Counted from the stretch's first letter, positions 6,835-14,663 are shown. The stretch is 15,330 bases of DNA from Bacteroidota bacterium (GCA_023388555.1 JAEWGA010000020.1:1-15330); one strand, 5' to 3'. Program-made: numbers and translations. The notes: generated by a model from the letters alone, not told the origin.

Positions 6835-8595
6835 TTAAAAATAGAGCGTTGCTGTAGCTACAATATTGTTGCTTACTTGTTTTAGCGTTCCGCCAAAGGC
6901 GTCGATGTGCTCTATTATAGGCTCGCCATTACTTGTGGTGTTTCCGGCATCAAACTCGTACCCACCAAAGGCATAAACCTTTTGCTTTTGCACTTGGCGC
7001 ACGTAGGCTATATCCACGCCAAAGTAGCTGTTTACACGGTAACCAATACCGCCCGAGTAGGATGTGTAGGTGCGTGGCAGTGTAAAGCTATGGTCTACGC
7101 CGCTCACACCGGGGTCTATGGATAGCCCACCTTCGGGCTGTTGCCGAAGCTCTGGGTTGCGCATAGGGTTGCCGGTATAGCTGAAGCCAGCCCTAACGGA
7201 TAGCCCTTGGTAGGGTAACACTTCTATCCCTACACGGTGAGTTAGTTGGTGACCATAATCTTGGCGCACTATATCGGTTACACTGGTAATCTCTTGGTTG
7301 TTTTGGAGCATTCGCATGGTGCTGAGGGGCGTCCACTCCATGTCGTAGGATACCATACCGTAGCGCCCAAGCAGGCCAGCGGCACTCACTGTTAGGCGTC
7401 CGGGGATAATCATGCTGTAAGCGCTCTCCATTTCTTGGGTGTTGTAGGATGATTTTTCATCTCCCCGGTAGGTAGCGTTGTAGCTTTCCACCTGTGCCGA
7501 GAACACTTCTCGCATATGCAGGTATTGGGGGGTTAGGTAGGAAATGCCTAAGCGTCCCCACTCTCCTAACATAAACATGGCCCCTATGTTAATCCCAAAG
7601 GAGCTGCCATAGCTACGAATGCCGTAGTTATAAACGAAGTGACTATCATTAATAAACTCTTCACCGTTATAGTCCTTGCTTTCGTCGTAATAATCCTCTC
7701 GGTAAAGGGCGTTTTTGCTGTTCGATACTGTACCAATGCGAAGGCTTGCTCCTAATTGCACATAGTCGCCAATGGTCATGCCCATAGCAAAGTCCATATC
7801 GTGGCGAGCTCCATTTTCTTGCACTTTAAGGTTGGACCCAATGGGGTGTATTAACTGTAACTTATTTTTATCCCCGCTGTTAGGGACGAAGGTAAGCCCT
7901 ATGTTGTTACGGTAGGGGTAGTGTTTTCTCCCCAGGGCGTCCATGAAGGCACCGTCGGCCTTTCCTTCAATAAGATAGCTATTAAGCCCCATCACAGCCA
8001 GGGGGTCAACTCCGGGGAGCGTCAGGGGGTCGTAATCCTCGGTAGCCATTAGCTCTTTGGGCGAAAAGCCAGAGGCTATAGCACGGGCCGCAAGGTAGTC
8101 GGCAAAGGAGTGTTGCATGAGCGGCCCCGTAATCATGTCGTACTTACGGCTATAATTGTAAGCACGGTCGTAAACGAACGACAGGTTGATGTTAACCAAC
8201 GAGCCACCGCTGTAGTTTTGCAACAAGGGGGTTACTACTGCCGCATTGGCAAGGTTACCCATGCGGTAGCTCACGCTTTTGCGTTCCAAGGTATTGTTTG
8301 CAATGAGGTTGCCTCGCCAGTCCACCGTTGCATTTCCCCATCCTGGGTCCAGCGTAAGGGAGAGGATATTGGTAGAGTACATGGCCAAGCCAGCGGGGTT
8401 CACCAGGATAGCGGAAGGGTCGGCACCCACTGCTCCCACTGCTCCACCCATCCCTTGGGCGCGTGCCGTTCCGTGGGTGGCGGTTTGGGTATTCCGGTAT
8501 AGTTCCGAGGGGGCTTGTGCTACTGCCGAGAGCGACAAACTACCCAACAATACTCCTCCCAACAGGGTTAGTATATGTGGTTTTACGGATATCAT
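6835..8595 (-). CDS. OmpP1/FadL/TodX-family outer-membrane transport protein
   Basis: This 586-residue protein begins with a Sec signal peptide, likely cleaved near A-V-A-Q-A (about residues 24-28). The mature N-terminus has the family pattern A-R-A-Q-G-M-G-G-A, followed by D-P-S-A-I-L-V-N-P-A-G-L-A (about 45-72), the hallmark of the FadL hatch region. The rest is rich in alternating hydrophobic and Gly/aromatic strands and ends in a barrel-closing strand with terminal Phe (A-T-A-T-L-Y-F). FadL relatives carry hydrophobic molecules through the outer membrane; in Bacteroidetes they are often annotated as hemin receptor or hydrocarbon transport proteins without proof. The gene lies 53 nt downstream of the Tyr/Trp-rich secreted protein gene with no terminator between, so the two are probably co-transcribed. 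The substrate is unknown. Confidence 0.88.
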   Translation of the reverse strand: MISVKPHILTLLGGVLLGSLSLSAVAQAPSELYRNTQTATHGTARAQGMGGAVGAVGADPSAILVNPAGLAMYSTNILSLTLDPGWGNATVDWRGNLIANNTLERKSVSYRMGNLANAAVVTPLLQNYSGGSLVNINLSFVYDRAYNYSRKYDMITGPLMQHSFADYLAARAIASGFSPKELMATEDYDPLTLPGVDPLAVMGLNSYLIEGKADGAFMDALGRKHYPYRNNIGLTFVPNSGDKNKLQLIHPIGSNLKVQENGARHDMDFAMGMTIGDYVQLGASLRIGTVSNSKNALYREDYYDESKDYNGEEFINDSHFVYNYGIRSYGSSFGINIGAMFMLGEWGRLGISYLTPQYLHMREVFSAQVESYNATYRGDEKSSYNTQEMESAYSMIIPGRLTVSAAGLLGRYGMVSYDMEWTPLSTMRMLQNNQEITSVTDIVRQDYGHQLTHRVGIEVLPYQGLSVRAGFSYTGNPMRNPELRQQPEGGLSIDPGVSGVDHSFTLPRTYTSYSGGIGYRVNSYFGVDIAYVRQVQKQKVYAFGGYEFDAGNTTSNGEPIIEHIDAFGGTLKQVSNNIVATATLYF

Positions 8596-8648
8596 GATGT
8601 ACTTGTTTCTTGTGGTTACAAAATTGTTATAGCTGTTATGTAACGGCT

Positions 8649-9755
8649 TTAACGGCGACGTGAACTACCCGTCCAGCCTCCGCCCGAACGGGTTTGGGAA
8701 GAAGACGAGGAGGACGAGGAGCTGCTACGAGAGTAGGAGCCACTACTGCTACTGGAGCTACGGGTGTAGGTTCCAGAGGAAGAGGAGGAAGACCTTTCGG
8801 TTCTGCCAACAGAGCCATCCCAAGAGCGGTGCACAGGGGTGTTGGAGCGTCCTACATTGTTACCGGTACTGCGCCAGCCAGTGCTGGTGTTGCGGGTATT
8901 CACATGGCGTCCTAAGGCTCGGCCATAGGCATCTTGCCGCCCTACGGCGTTGCCATAGCTGCTACTATTGAGCCGACCTACAGCGCCCATAGAGCGGGCA
9001 GAGGGTGCATAGGTACGTTGGGTGTAATAGTTGTTCACCACAATGCCAGGGCCGTACCAGTGGGTGGGGTAGTACCAGGGGTCGTACCACCCAGCGTAAA
9101 CGCCCCAGTAAGGGCCATACCAGCGGTTGTAGTACCAGGGGTCGTACCAGGGGTCGTACCAACGGCCGTATCCCCAACCGTAATTATACCATGGGTAGTA
9201 ACCGTAGTAAGGCCCCCAGCTGTAAGGAGACCCCCAGCCGTAAGGAGAATAGGGGTAACCGTAGTTGATGGAGACATTAACGCGCGAGTAATTGTCGTAG
9301 CCGTAGTAGGAGTCGGACCAAGGGTCGTACCGCATATCGTCCAGCACATATACCTTATCCACACCGGTGAGTACTATACCATCGCGGCTGTGGAAACGGC
9401 GCAGCCGCTTGGTGTATTCTCCGCCTTGGAGCACTGTTGCGCTACGGTTGTTTTCCAGTTTGTCCAGGTTGCTTTCCATTTGGGCAATGCTCACCGTCAT
9501 GCCCTTACGGTTGTACCAGTCCGTTACGCTATCGTAAAAGGCTTGTGCTTGGGTTTGTTCGGCCTGGTAGCGGGCTTGCAGTTCTTTATTCTGTTCGGCT
9601 TGGCGTACAATATATTCTTTGTATTCTTTTTGTCGTTCGGCGCGCTCTTTGCGTATCTGAGCGGGCGTTTTATAGGCATCATCCATCACTTGGGCAAAGG
9701 TTGTTCCTAAGCTCGCCCATAAAAAGAGGAATGCCATCCATGTAAACCTTTTCAT
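8649..9755 (-). CDS. Secreted Tyr/Trp/Gly-rich protein with coiled coil, VGR repeats and Ser-rich tail
   Basis: No known function recognised. I chose ATG 9755 (368 residues, starting M-K-R-F) over an in-frame GTG at 9761, because a purine-rich GAAAGGGAAG ribosome binding site sits just upstream. A signal peptide covers about 1-21 (cleavage near T-F-A). Residues about 28-75 are Lys/Glu/Gln-rich and probably form a coiled coil. A globular part (about 80-142) includes K-V-Y-V-L-D-D-M. Residues about 143-245 are extremely rich in Tyr, Trp, Gly and Pro, with repeated W-Y-D-P-W-Y. Five V/L-G-R motifs recur at about 259-318. The tail (321-353) is almost pure Ser with Thr-Arg and Ser-Arg breaks, and the end is R-R-R. 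It is likely a periplasmic or surface structural or adhesive protein linked to the OmpP1/FadL barrel encoded next. Confidence 0.78.
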   Translation of the reverse strand: MKRFTWMAFLFLWASLGTTFAQVMDDAYKTPAQIRKERAERQKEYKEYIVRQAEQNKELQARYQAEQTQAQAFYDSVTDWYNRKGMTVSIAQMESNLDKLENNRSATVLQGGEYTKRLRRFHSRDGIVLTGVDKVYVLDDMRYDPWSDSYYGYDNYSRVNVSINYGYPYSPYGWGSPYSWGPYYGYYPWYNYGWGYGRWYDPWYDPWYYNRWYGPYWGVYAGWYDPWYYPTHWYGPGIVVNNYYTQRTYAPSARSMGAVGRLNSSSYGNAVGRQDAYGRALGRHVNTRNTSTGWRSTGNNVGRSNTPVHRSWDGSVGRTERSSSSSSGTYTRSSSSSSGSYSRSSSSSSSSSSQTRSGGGWTGSSRRR

Positions 9756-9761
9756 AATCAC

Positions 9762-10105
9762 TTCCCTTTCTTCTAATGGTGGTGGGGGGAGAATTGCTTG
9801 TTTGTTGCTTTTCTTGCCTCGTTATTGGGCCGGTATTTGGGGCTAACGCTCTGCTTTTCCATTACCTGCCAACAAATTTTACAACCTACTCCCCGTAACC
9901 AAACGTAATAGTATAAAATACAGTGTTGCAGAGCGAGCCTTCTCCTTAGCCCTACTAAATTAAGTATTATATAGCTATCCACCAAATCCCGAGGTTGTTA
10001 CACCTCTCCTTTGCGGGGTAAGGGTACACGCTATGGGGCGGATAAGGGGTGCTTTTCCACGCATCACGGCCATACGGCAGGGGACTCTCTCTCCTTTCTC
10101 CCAGT
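9762..10105. other. 344-nt gap without a convincing gene
   Basis: This is the leader of the Tyr/Trp-rich gene and the trailer of the downstream-facing membrane-protein gene. The only signals seen are a TAnnTTTG match (9900-9907, - strand), a small GAGGT/ACCTC inverted repeat near 9991-10006 and a pyrimidine-rich patch near 10084-10102. A 70-codon - strand frame (9773-9985) has no recognisable features. No clear terminator for the 10106-10771 gene was found. Confidence 0.5.
9900..9907 (-). promoter_or_regulatory. Possible -7 element for the Tyr/Trp-rich protein and barrel unit
   Basis: The - strand reads TACGTTTG, matching TAnnTTTG. It lies about 145 nt upstream of the ATG at 9755, which implies a long leader. 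There is no -33 TTTG at the standard distance, so this could be a chance match. Confidence 0.3.
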
Positions 10106-10771
10106 TTAGGGTTGTTTGCCGGCTTCCAACTCGTCCAAGCTAATGGTTTTCTCTCCGCTCCTGTCCACCACCGGGATGTCTTCGTACTTCACAGCTTTAG
10201 GCTCGGACTTCTTGTTTGCCTTTCGAGCGTTCTGCTTTACCTCTTTTTTCTGCGGTTCCTTTTTTGGGGGAGTCTTCTCATCGTAATAGAAGAGCGATAT
10301 TATAAAAAACAGAAATGGCAGAACAAAAAACACAATGAAGAGTATAATAAGAAGTTTTCTGCACCCACACCCGCCTGTTCCTACATTCGCCTGAGCTTGT
10401 GCTATAGCCTCGGATTGTGCTATAGCCTCAGACTGTGATGCAGCCTCGGACTGTGAGTAGGAGTCAGATTTTGCCTGATTTGTATTATCGGTATTGGTTG
10501 TAACTATATTCGTGATATTTGGAGATTGTCCGGACGAAGAGGAAAAAACTTGATGAAAAAACTCAACATCAGACCTTGAATACATTCGTTCTTCAGGCGG
10601 TGTATTAGCCGGCAATGATGTGGGTGTTTCAGCTGGAAGTTGTTTCGATGTTATCTCGGGGTGTTTCTGCGAAGATGAAATAGGCGCAACCTCGTTTGTT
10701 ATGTCTGATGGCGCATCATTTGTGCTTTTTTGAGCTTGGTCAAGTTCGGAAGAAGAGTGTAAGTCGTCCAT
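10106..10771 (-). CDS. Hypothetical single-pass membrane protein with QSEA repeats
   Basis: Function not recognised. It is 221 residues. Residues 1-100 are low in complexity, rich in Ser, Thr, Pro, Asn and Gln. Three Q-S-E-A repeats at about 107-122 come from an 18-bp tandem repeat in the DNA. A Gly/Cys cluster G-T-G-G-C-G-C-R-K (131-139) leads directly into one strongly hydrophobic helix (about 139-163). The tail after it is very basic (about 166-195, Lys-rich) and ends in a more acidic segment. There is no N-terminal signal peptide. By the positive-inside rule the basic tail is probably cytoplasmic and the repeat region outside, but the Arg-Lys pair before the helix weakens this. Its DNA is richer in A+T than the neighbouring galK. 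It follows galK by 84 nt, with a hairpin between them. Confidence 0.65.
   Translation of the reverse strand: MDDLHSSSELDQAQKSTNDAPSDITNEVAPISSSQKHPEITSKQLPAETPTSLPANTPPEERMYSRSDVEFFHQVFSSSSGQSPNITNIVTTNTDNTNQAKSDSYSQSEAASQSEAIAQSEAIAQAQANVGTGGCGCRKLLIILFIVFFVLPFLFFIISLFYYDEKTPPKKEPQKKEVKQNARKANKKSEPKAVKYEDIPVVDRSGEKTISLDELEAGKQP
10407..10460 (-). repeat. 18-bp tandem repeat (three units) inside the membrane-protein gene
   Basis: The units at 10407-10424, 10425-10442 and 10443-10460 share the + strand core GCCTCrGAyTGTG. They encode the Q-S-E-A repeats of the hypothetical membrane protein. Unit length is a multiple of three, so copy-number change would keep the frame. Confidence 0.8.
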
Positions 10772-10790
10772 AATATGCTTTGTAGTAAGA

Positions 10791-10825
10791 AAGGCACGGC
10801 TGGCGTATTATCCAAACCGTGCCTT
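10791..10825 (-). terminator. Hairpin after galK and in the leader of the membrane-protein gene
   Basis: AAGGCACGG (10791-10799) and CCGTGCCTT (10817-10825) form a perfect 9-bp stem with a 17-nt loop. On the - strand the stem runs into TTTCTT, a weak T-run. It is 31 nt past the galK stop and 20 nt before the ATG of the next gene. It may be a galK terminator, or a leaky or regulated one, since it leaves little room for a separate promoter. Confidence 0.6.
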
Positions 10826-10855
10826 ATATGTATTTGTGTTGGGTTATGCCTAAAG

Positions 10856-12013
10856 TTACTCTACACGACGGGCGCCATCGCTAATAACAACGTCGTACAC
10901 CTTAGGCGTTTTGCCGTACTTCTCTTGGTAACGTTTTTTGGCTGTTTCTACAAACAGGTCGTAAAACTCGTTTTTCACCAAGTTAATGGTGCAGCCGCCA
11001 AAGCCTCCGCCCATAACGCGCGATCCGGTAACGTTGCACTCCTGCGCTATTTGGTTCAGGAAGTCCAGCTCTTCGCAGCTCACCTCGTACAGTTTGCTCA
11101 TGCCCTCGTGCGTTTCGTACATCTTTTGGCCTACTAACTCGTAGTCGCCCTTTTCTAATGCGTCACAAACGTCCAGCACGCGTTGTATTTCGGCCACCAC
11201 GTATTCGGCACGCATGTAATCCTCTTCCGAAACGCGCCCCTTGTAGCTTTGGAGCATCTCCATGGTTACATCGCGCAGGTATTCCACCTCGGGGTGGTCC
11301 TTACGTATTTCGGCCACCACGTTTTCGCACGACTGGCGGCGTTGGTTGTAGGCCGAGGAAGCCAGCTCGTGCTTCACACAGCTATCCAGTAGCACCAACT
11401 TGTAACCTTTGGGGTTAAAGGGGAAGTATTTATGCTCCAACGAGCGGCAATCCAAACGCATCAGGTGGCCTTCTTTACCAAAGAGGGAGGCAAACTGGTC
11501 CATTATTCCGCACTTAACGCCCACGTAGTTATGCTCGGTCATTTGTCCGGCTTTGGCTAACTCCATGCGGTCCAGTTTATCGTTACCAAACAGTTGGTTC
11601 AGCGCAAAAGCGTAGGTGCTTTCAATAGCGGCGGAGGAGGACATCCCGGCACCCAGTGGCACATCGCCGGCAAAGGCGGTATTAAAGCCACGCACCTCTA
11701 CTCCGCGTTTAATAAGTTCGCGGCACACACCAAAAATGTACTTAGCCCACGAGGCCGATGGGGCATCCTCTTCATTCAGCCCAAACTCGGTGTAGTCCTT
11801 CAGGTCTATGGAGTATGCTTTAACCTTATCGGTACCGTTGGGTTTAATTTCGGCCATGATGCCCACGTTCACTGCACCGGGGAACACAAATCCGCCGTTG
11901 TAGTCCGTATGTTCACCAATAAGGTTTATTCGGCCAGGGGAAGCGTAGATATATCCGGTGGAGCCATCGAAGTGTTTAATAAAACGGCTCCTTACAAAAT
12001 CAATGTCTTTCAT
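10856..12013 (-). CDS. galK: Galactokinase
   Basis: This 385-residue GHMP kinase phosphorylates alpha-D-galactose with ATP to galactose-1-phosphate, the entry step of the Leloir pathway, in the cytoplasm. All family signatures are present: the galactokinase motif G-R-I-N-L-I-G-E-H-T-D-Y-N-G-G (27-41) with sugar-contacting Glu34, His35 and Asp37; the ATP-binding motif G-A-G-M-S-S-S-A-A (121-129); the catalytic base Asp172 in G-I-M-D-Q-F; and the third motif G-G-G-F-G-G-C (335-341). Length is typical. It is the third gene of the galM-transporter-galK unit, 50 nt after the transporter stop, and is probably transcribed from the galM promoter. No galT or galE is in the window. Confidence 0.97.
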   Translation of the reverse strand: MKDIDFVRSRFIKHFDGSTGYIYASPGRINLIGEHTDYNGGFVFPGAVNVGIMAEIKPNGTDKVKAYSIDLKDYTEFGLNEEDAPSASWAKYIFGVCRELIKRGVEVRGFNTAFAGDVPLGAGMSSSAAIESTYAFALNQLFGNDKLDRMELAKAGQMTEHNYVGVKCGIMDQFASLFGKEGHLMRLDCRSLEHKYFPFNPKGYKLVLLDSCVKHELASSAYNQRRQSCENVVAEIRKDHPEVEYLRDVTMEMLQSYKGRVSEEDYMRAEYVVAEIQRVLDVCDALEKGDYELVGQKMYETHEGMSKLYEVSCEELDFLNQIAQECNVTGSRVMGGGFGGCTINLVKNEFYDLFVETAKKRYQEKYGKTPKVYDVVISDGARRVE

Positions 12014-12063
12014 AACGTCGAGGTATTTATTGAGTTGAAAATATAGGGGTTCCCCTGTGGGGA

Positions 12064-13344
12064 TTAAGCCACGGGGATATCCTTGTTCACATTACGGCTA
12101 CCTATCAAGGCATAAAAGAGGAGATAAGCCAAGGCGGCAAAAATAATCCAGTAGCTGTTAATGTAGCCAACGGAGTCCACAAACAGGCCCTGCACAAAGG
12201 GCAGGATACCGCCACCGCACACCATCACCATAAAGAAGCCCGAAGCGGCCTCGGTGTACTTTCCTAATCCTTCTACCGCCAGGTTGTAAATACCACCCCA
12301 CATTACGGAGGTACACAAACCTATGAGTACAAGCAGGATAACGTTTACTGGGATTTCCACAATGCCAAAGCTGAGAGAGGAAAGGAATACCGGCATCTTG
12401 CTCATGCTGGAAGCGGGTATCATAATAGCGCCTACGGTGAGCAGTGCACCCACCAACGAAACCACGGTAAGCATCAAACGGCTGGACACTTTACCGCCAA
12501 TAGCGGCTCCTACCAAACGCCCTATAAGCATCAGGAACCAGTACGTACCCACTACCGAGCCGGCAATGGTGGGGTCCATAGCCCAACCTCCTTTTTCGGC
12601 TGGGTCGGTAAGGTAAGGGTTAATAAAGTTTTGCACCCCTACTTCTACTCCTACGTAAAGGAATATGGCAATAGCGCCCAGCACAAAATGGCGGAAGGCA
12701 AAAATGCTGTGTTCGCGCTTTACGGCTGTGGTAGTAGAGAGGCTAGGCTCGGGTATTTTGGCTACAAACAGCACAATGAAAGCAAGTGCAAAGATTCCCA
12801 TAGCAAGATACAATGCAGGGTATGCATCGCTAATTTGTGCTTTTTCCACTTGCCCGCCAATAAGGTAACCTACCAATACAGGCACAATGGTTGCCATTAG
12901 GGAGTTGAAAGAGCCTCCCACCTGAATAAGCTGGTTGCCTTTGTTACCACCGCCACCTAAGGTATTAAGCATGGGGTTAACTACGGTATTTAGCATACAC
13001 ATGGAGAAGCCACCAACAAATGCGCCCACTAAGTATACCACATAACTGCTAGCCCAACCGGAAAGCACCATAACGCCTACACCAATAAAGCCTACGATAA
13101 TAGCCCACAACGCGGTACGTTTGTAACCTATCTTTTGGAGCATCATACCTGCTGGGTAGCCCATAAAGGCATAAGCAATAAAGTTGGCCAGATAACCCAG
13201 CGTTGCAAGACTAGGCTTAATGGCAAACTGGTTTTTAACAATAACCCCCATAGGGTTTGCAAGCCCTGTTACAAAGGATATCATCCCAAACAGCAGGATC
13301 ATAATCACAATAGGCAGAGCGTAACTTTTATTCTCTTGTTTCAT
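12064..13344 (-). CDS. FucP/GluP-family glucose/galactose:H+ symporter (MFS)
   Basis: This 426-residue inner-membrane protein has about 12 hydrophobic helices (roughly 10-30, 48-68, 78-96, 102-122, 142-162, 176-195, 219-240, 258-280, 288-308, 332-350, 366-386, 394-414). It carries an MFS motif A-like loop G-Y-P-A-G-M-M-L-Q-K-I-G-Y-K-R (62-76) and FHS-family patterns N-P-M-L-N-T-L-G (123-130), G-G-S-F-N-S-L (143-149) and F-L-Y-V-G-V-E-V-G (228-236). This family moves glucose, galactose or fucose with protons. Its place between galM and galK makes galactose (or galactose plus glucose) the likely substrate; the same order is known in Bacteroides. The gaps are 69 nt to galM and 50 nt to galK. The family is often named gluP, but specificity is not certain. 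Confidence 0.93.
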   Translation of the reverse strand: MKQENKSYALPIVIMILLFGMISFVTGLANPMGVIVKNQFAIKPSLATLGYLANFIAYAFMGYPAGMMLQKIGYKRTALWAIIVGFIGVGVMVLSGWASSYVVYLVGAFVGGFSMCMLNTVVNPMLNTLGGGGNKGNQLIQVGGSFNSLMATIVPVLVGYLIGGQVEKAQISDAYPALYLAMGIFALAFIVLFVAKIPEPSLSTTTAVKREHSIFAFRHFVLGAIAIFLYVGVEVGVQNFINPYLTDPAEKGGWAMDPTIAGSVVGTYWFLMLIGRLVGAAIGGKVSSRLMLTVVSLVGALLTVGAIMIPASSMSKMPVFLSSLSFGIVEIPVNVILLVLIGLCTSVMWGGIYNLAVEGLGKYTEAASGFFMVMVCGGGILPFVQGLFVDSVGYINSYWIIFAALAYLLFYALIGSRNVNKDIPVA

Positions 13345-13413
13345 TGTTTAAATGTATTATGTATTTATATGTTACTAAAATAGGGTTCTAAAACGGTTAT
13401 TTGCCAGTGCTTT

Positions 13414-14487
13414 TTATTCCACGCCAAAGGCGAAGGTAGTCACCTCGGTCAGCTTCTCGCCAGGGCGTAGCACGGTGGTGGGGTAGCTTGGCTGGTGGGG
13501 GGAGTCCGGGTAGTGCTGTGTTTCAAAACAAACGGCAGCACGTGCGGGGTAACGGCTATCTCCTTTGCCACGCATGTTACCGCTCATCCAATTGCCGGTA
13601 TACACTTGTACACCAGGCTGAGTGGTATGAATGGTCATGGAGATGCCCGTTTTGGGTGAGTAGCAGGTTGCACACAGCCCCATCTCGCCCAAGGGTTTAT
13701 CCAATATAAAAGTGTGGTCGTAACCACGGGCCCAGGTAAGCTGGTCTATATCGGTATCTATGCGTTCGCCTATTTCGTGAGGCGTAGTAAAGTCGAACGG
13801 TGTACCTTTCACCTCGGCAGGCTCCCCATAAGGGATAGCAGTATCGTCGGTAGGAAGGTAATGGGTAGCATTTAGGGTTAACAAGTGGTCGTGTACCGAG
13901 GCATCACCTTCGCCCGAAAGATTAAAATAGGAGTGGTTTGTAAGGTTCAGCACGGTAGCCTTATCGGTAGTAGCGTCATAAATAATGCGCAACTCGTTTT
14001 CGTCCTCCAACAAATAAGTTACGTCCACGGTAAGGTTTCCGGGGTAGCCCTCCTCCCCATCGGCCGAGAGGTAACGCAAATGCAACTTACGGGGGTTGTA
14101 GCTAACAACATCCCACACCACAGCATTAAACCCTTTTATGCCGCCGTGTAACGAGTTTGGTCCGTTATTAATAGGCAGCTGGTACGTAACGCCATCTATC
14201 TCCAAGTGGCCACGAGCTATACGGTTGGCGTACCGCCCGCACAACGAACCAAAGTACTGCTCCTCGGAGTTTACATAGTCCTGCAAGGAGTCGTGCCCCA
14301 GCACAACATCCACAAGCTGCCCTGCCCTATCTGGCACCAGCAATTGTATAACCTTGCCGCCATAATTAGTAATTGTAACCTCCATACCACTTTGGTTACG
14401 GAGGGTGTATGCGTGTACGGGCTTGCCGTCCAACTCTTGTTCAAAAAGACTGGAGTCCAGCTTAACAGGTCTACGCGTTGTACTCAT
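13414..14487 (-). CDS. galM: Aldose 1-epimerase (galactose mutarotase)
   Basis: The start at 14487 gives 357 residues, the usual family length. The frame stays open upstream to 14676, but that part is repeat-derived and runs through the promoter region. The protein interconverts beta- and alpha-galactose, supplying the alpha anomer to galactokinase. Conserved residues are visible: G-R-Y-A-N-R-I (84-90), H-G-G with His114, the signature N-L-T-N-H-S-Y-F-N-L (181-190) with catalytic acid His185, Asp257 in Y-D-H, and catalytic base Glu322 in F-E-T-Q-H-Y-P-D-S. There is no signal peptide in this start, so it is cytoplasmic. It is the first gene of the galactose operon. Upstream are a TATATTTG -7 box, a 14-bp palindrome and a 12-bp direct repeat. 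Confidence 0.95.
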   Translation of the reverse strand: MSTTRRPVKLDSSLFEQELDGKPVHAYTLRNQSGMEVTITNYGGKVIQLLVPDRAGQLVDVVLGHDSLQDYVNSEEQYFGSLCGRYANRIARGHLEIDGVTYQLPINNGPNSLHGGIKGFNAVVWDVVSYNPRKLHLRYLSADGEEGYPGNLTVDVTYLLEDENELRIIYDATTDKATVLNLTNHSYFNLSGEGDASVHDHLLTLNATHYLPTDDTAIPYGEPAEVKGTPFDFTTPHEIGERIDTDIDQLTWARGYDHTFILDKPLGEMGLCATCYSPKTGISMTIHTTQPGVQVYTGNWMSGNMRGKGDSRYPARAAVCFETQHYPDSPHQPSYPTTVLRPGEKLTEVTTFAFGVE

Positions 14488-14545
14488 AGTAGAACTTTTA
14501 GGGTTGTTAAGGATATATATTTTGCTTATATGTATAATGATTACG

Positions 14546-14559
14546 GACCTATATAGGTC
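14546..14559. promoter_or_regulatory. 14-bp perfect palindrome, candidate operator of the galactose operon
   Basis: GACCTATATAGGTC is a perfect palindrome. It lies 15 nt downstream of the -7 box on the transcribed side, so roughly over positions +8 to +22 of the transcript and 59-72 nt before the galM ATG. This is a typical place for a dimeric repressor to block transcription. The regulator is unknown and not encoded in the window. Confidence 0.5.
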
Positions 14560-14573
14560 GCCATTGTTATGTT

Positions 14574-14581
14574 CAAATATA
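14574..14581 (-). promoter_or_regulatory. Bacteroidetes -7 promoter element of the galM operon
   Basis: The - strand reads TATATTTG, an exact TAnnTTTG match, 87 nt upstream of the galM ATG. Further TTTG boxes occur upstream on the same strand, but none at the standard 19-21 nt spacing, which fits a promoter that needs an activator. Confidence 0.5.
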
Positions 14582-14627
14582 GCACAAAAACTCAAATATG
14601 CCCCTCCCAAAACATTAAACGCATTTA

Positions 14628-14663
14628 TTTTGCATTCTCTTTTGCATTCTCTTTTGCATCCCC
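14628..14663. repeat. 12-bp direct repeat (three copies) upstream of the galM promoter
   Basis: TTTTGCATTCTC occurs at 14628-14639 and 14640-14651 exactly, and at 14652-14663 as TTTTGCATCCCC (10 of 12). The copies lie about 47-82 nt upstream of the -7 box. They could be iterated activator sites or a simple slippage repeat. Confidence 0.8.

Noticed and set aside
8934..9710. 258-codon open frame antisense to the Tyr/Trp-rich gene
   Set aside because: Tyr and Trp codons (TAC, TAT, TGG) read backwards give GTA, ATA and CCA, so the antisense frames lack stops and look Val/Pro-rich. The signal peptide and ribosome binding site support the - strand gene.
9773..9985. 70-codon - strand frame in the gap before the Tyr/Trp-rich gene
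   Set aside because: No ribosome binding site, domain or signal; it overlaps the candidate promoter.
9991..10006. GAGGT/ACCTC inverted repeat as terminator of the membrane-protein gene
   Set aside because: The stem is short, has no T-run on the - strand side and lies about 100 nt beyond the stop.
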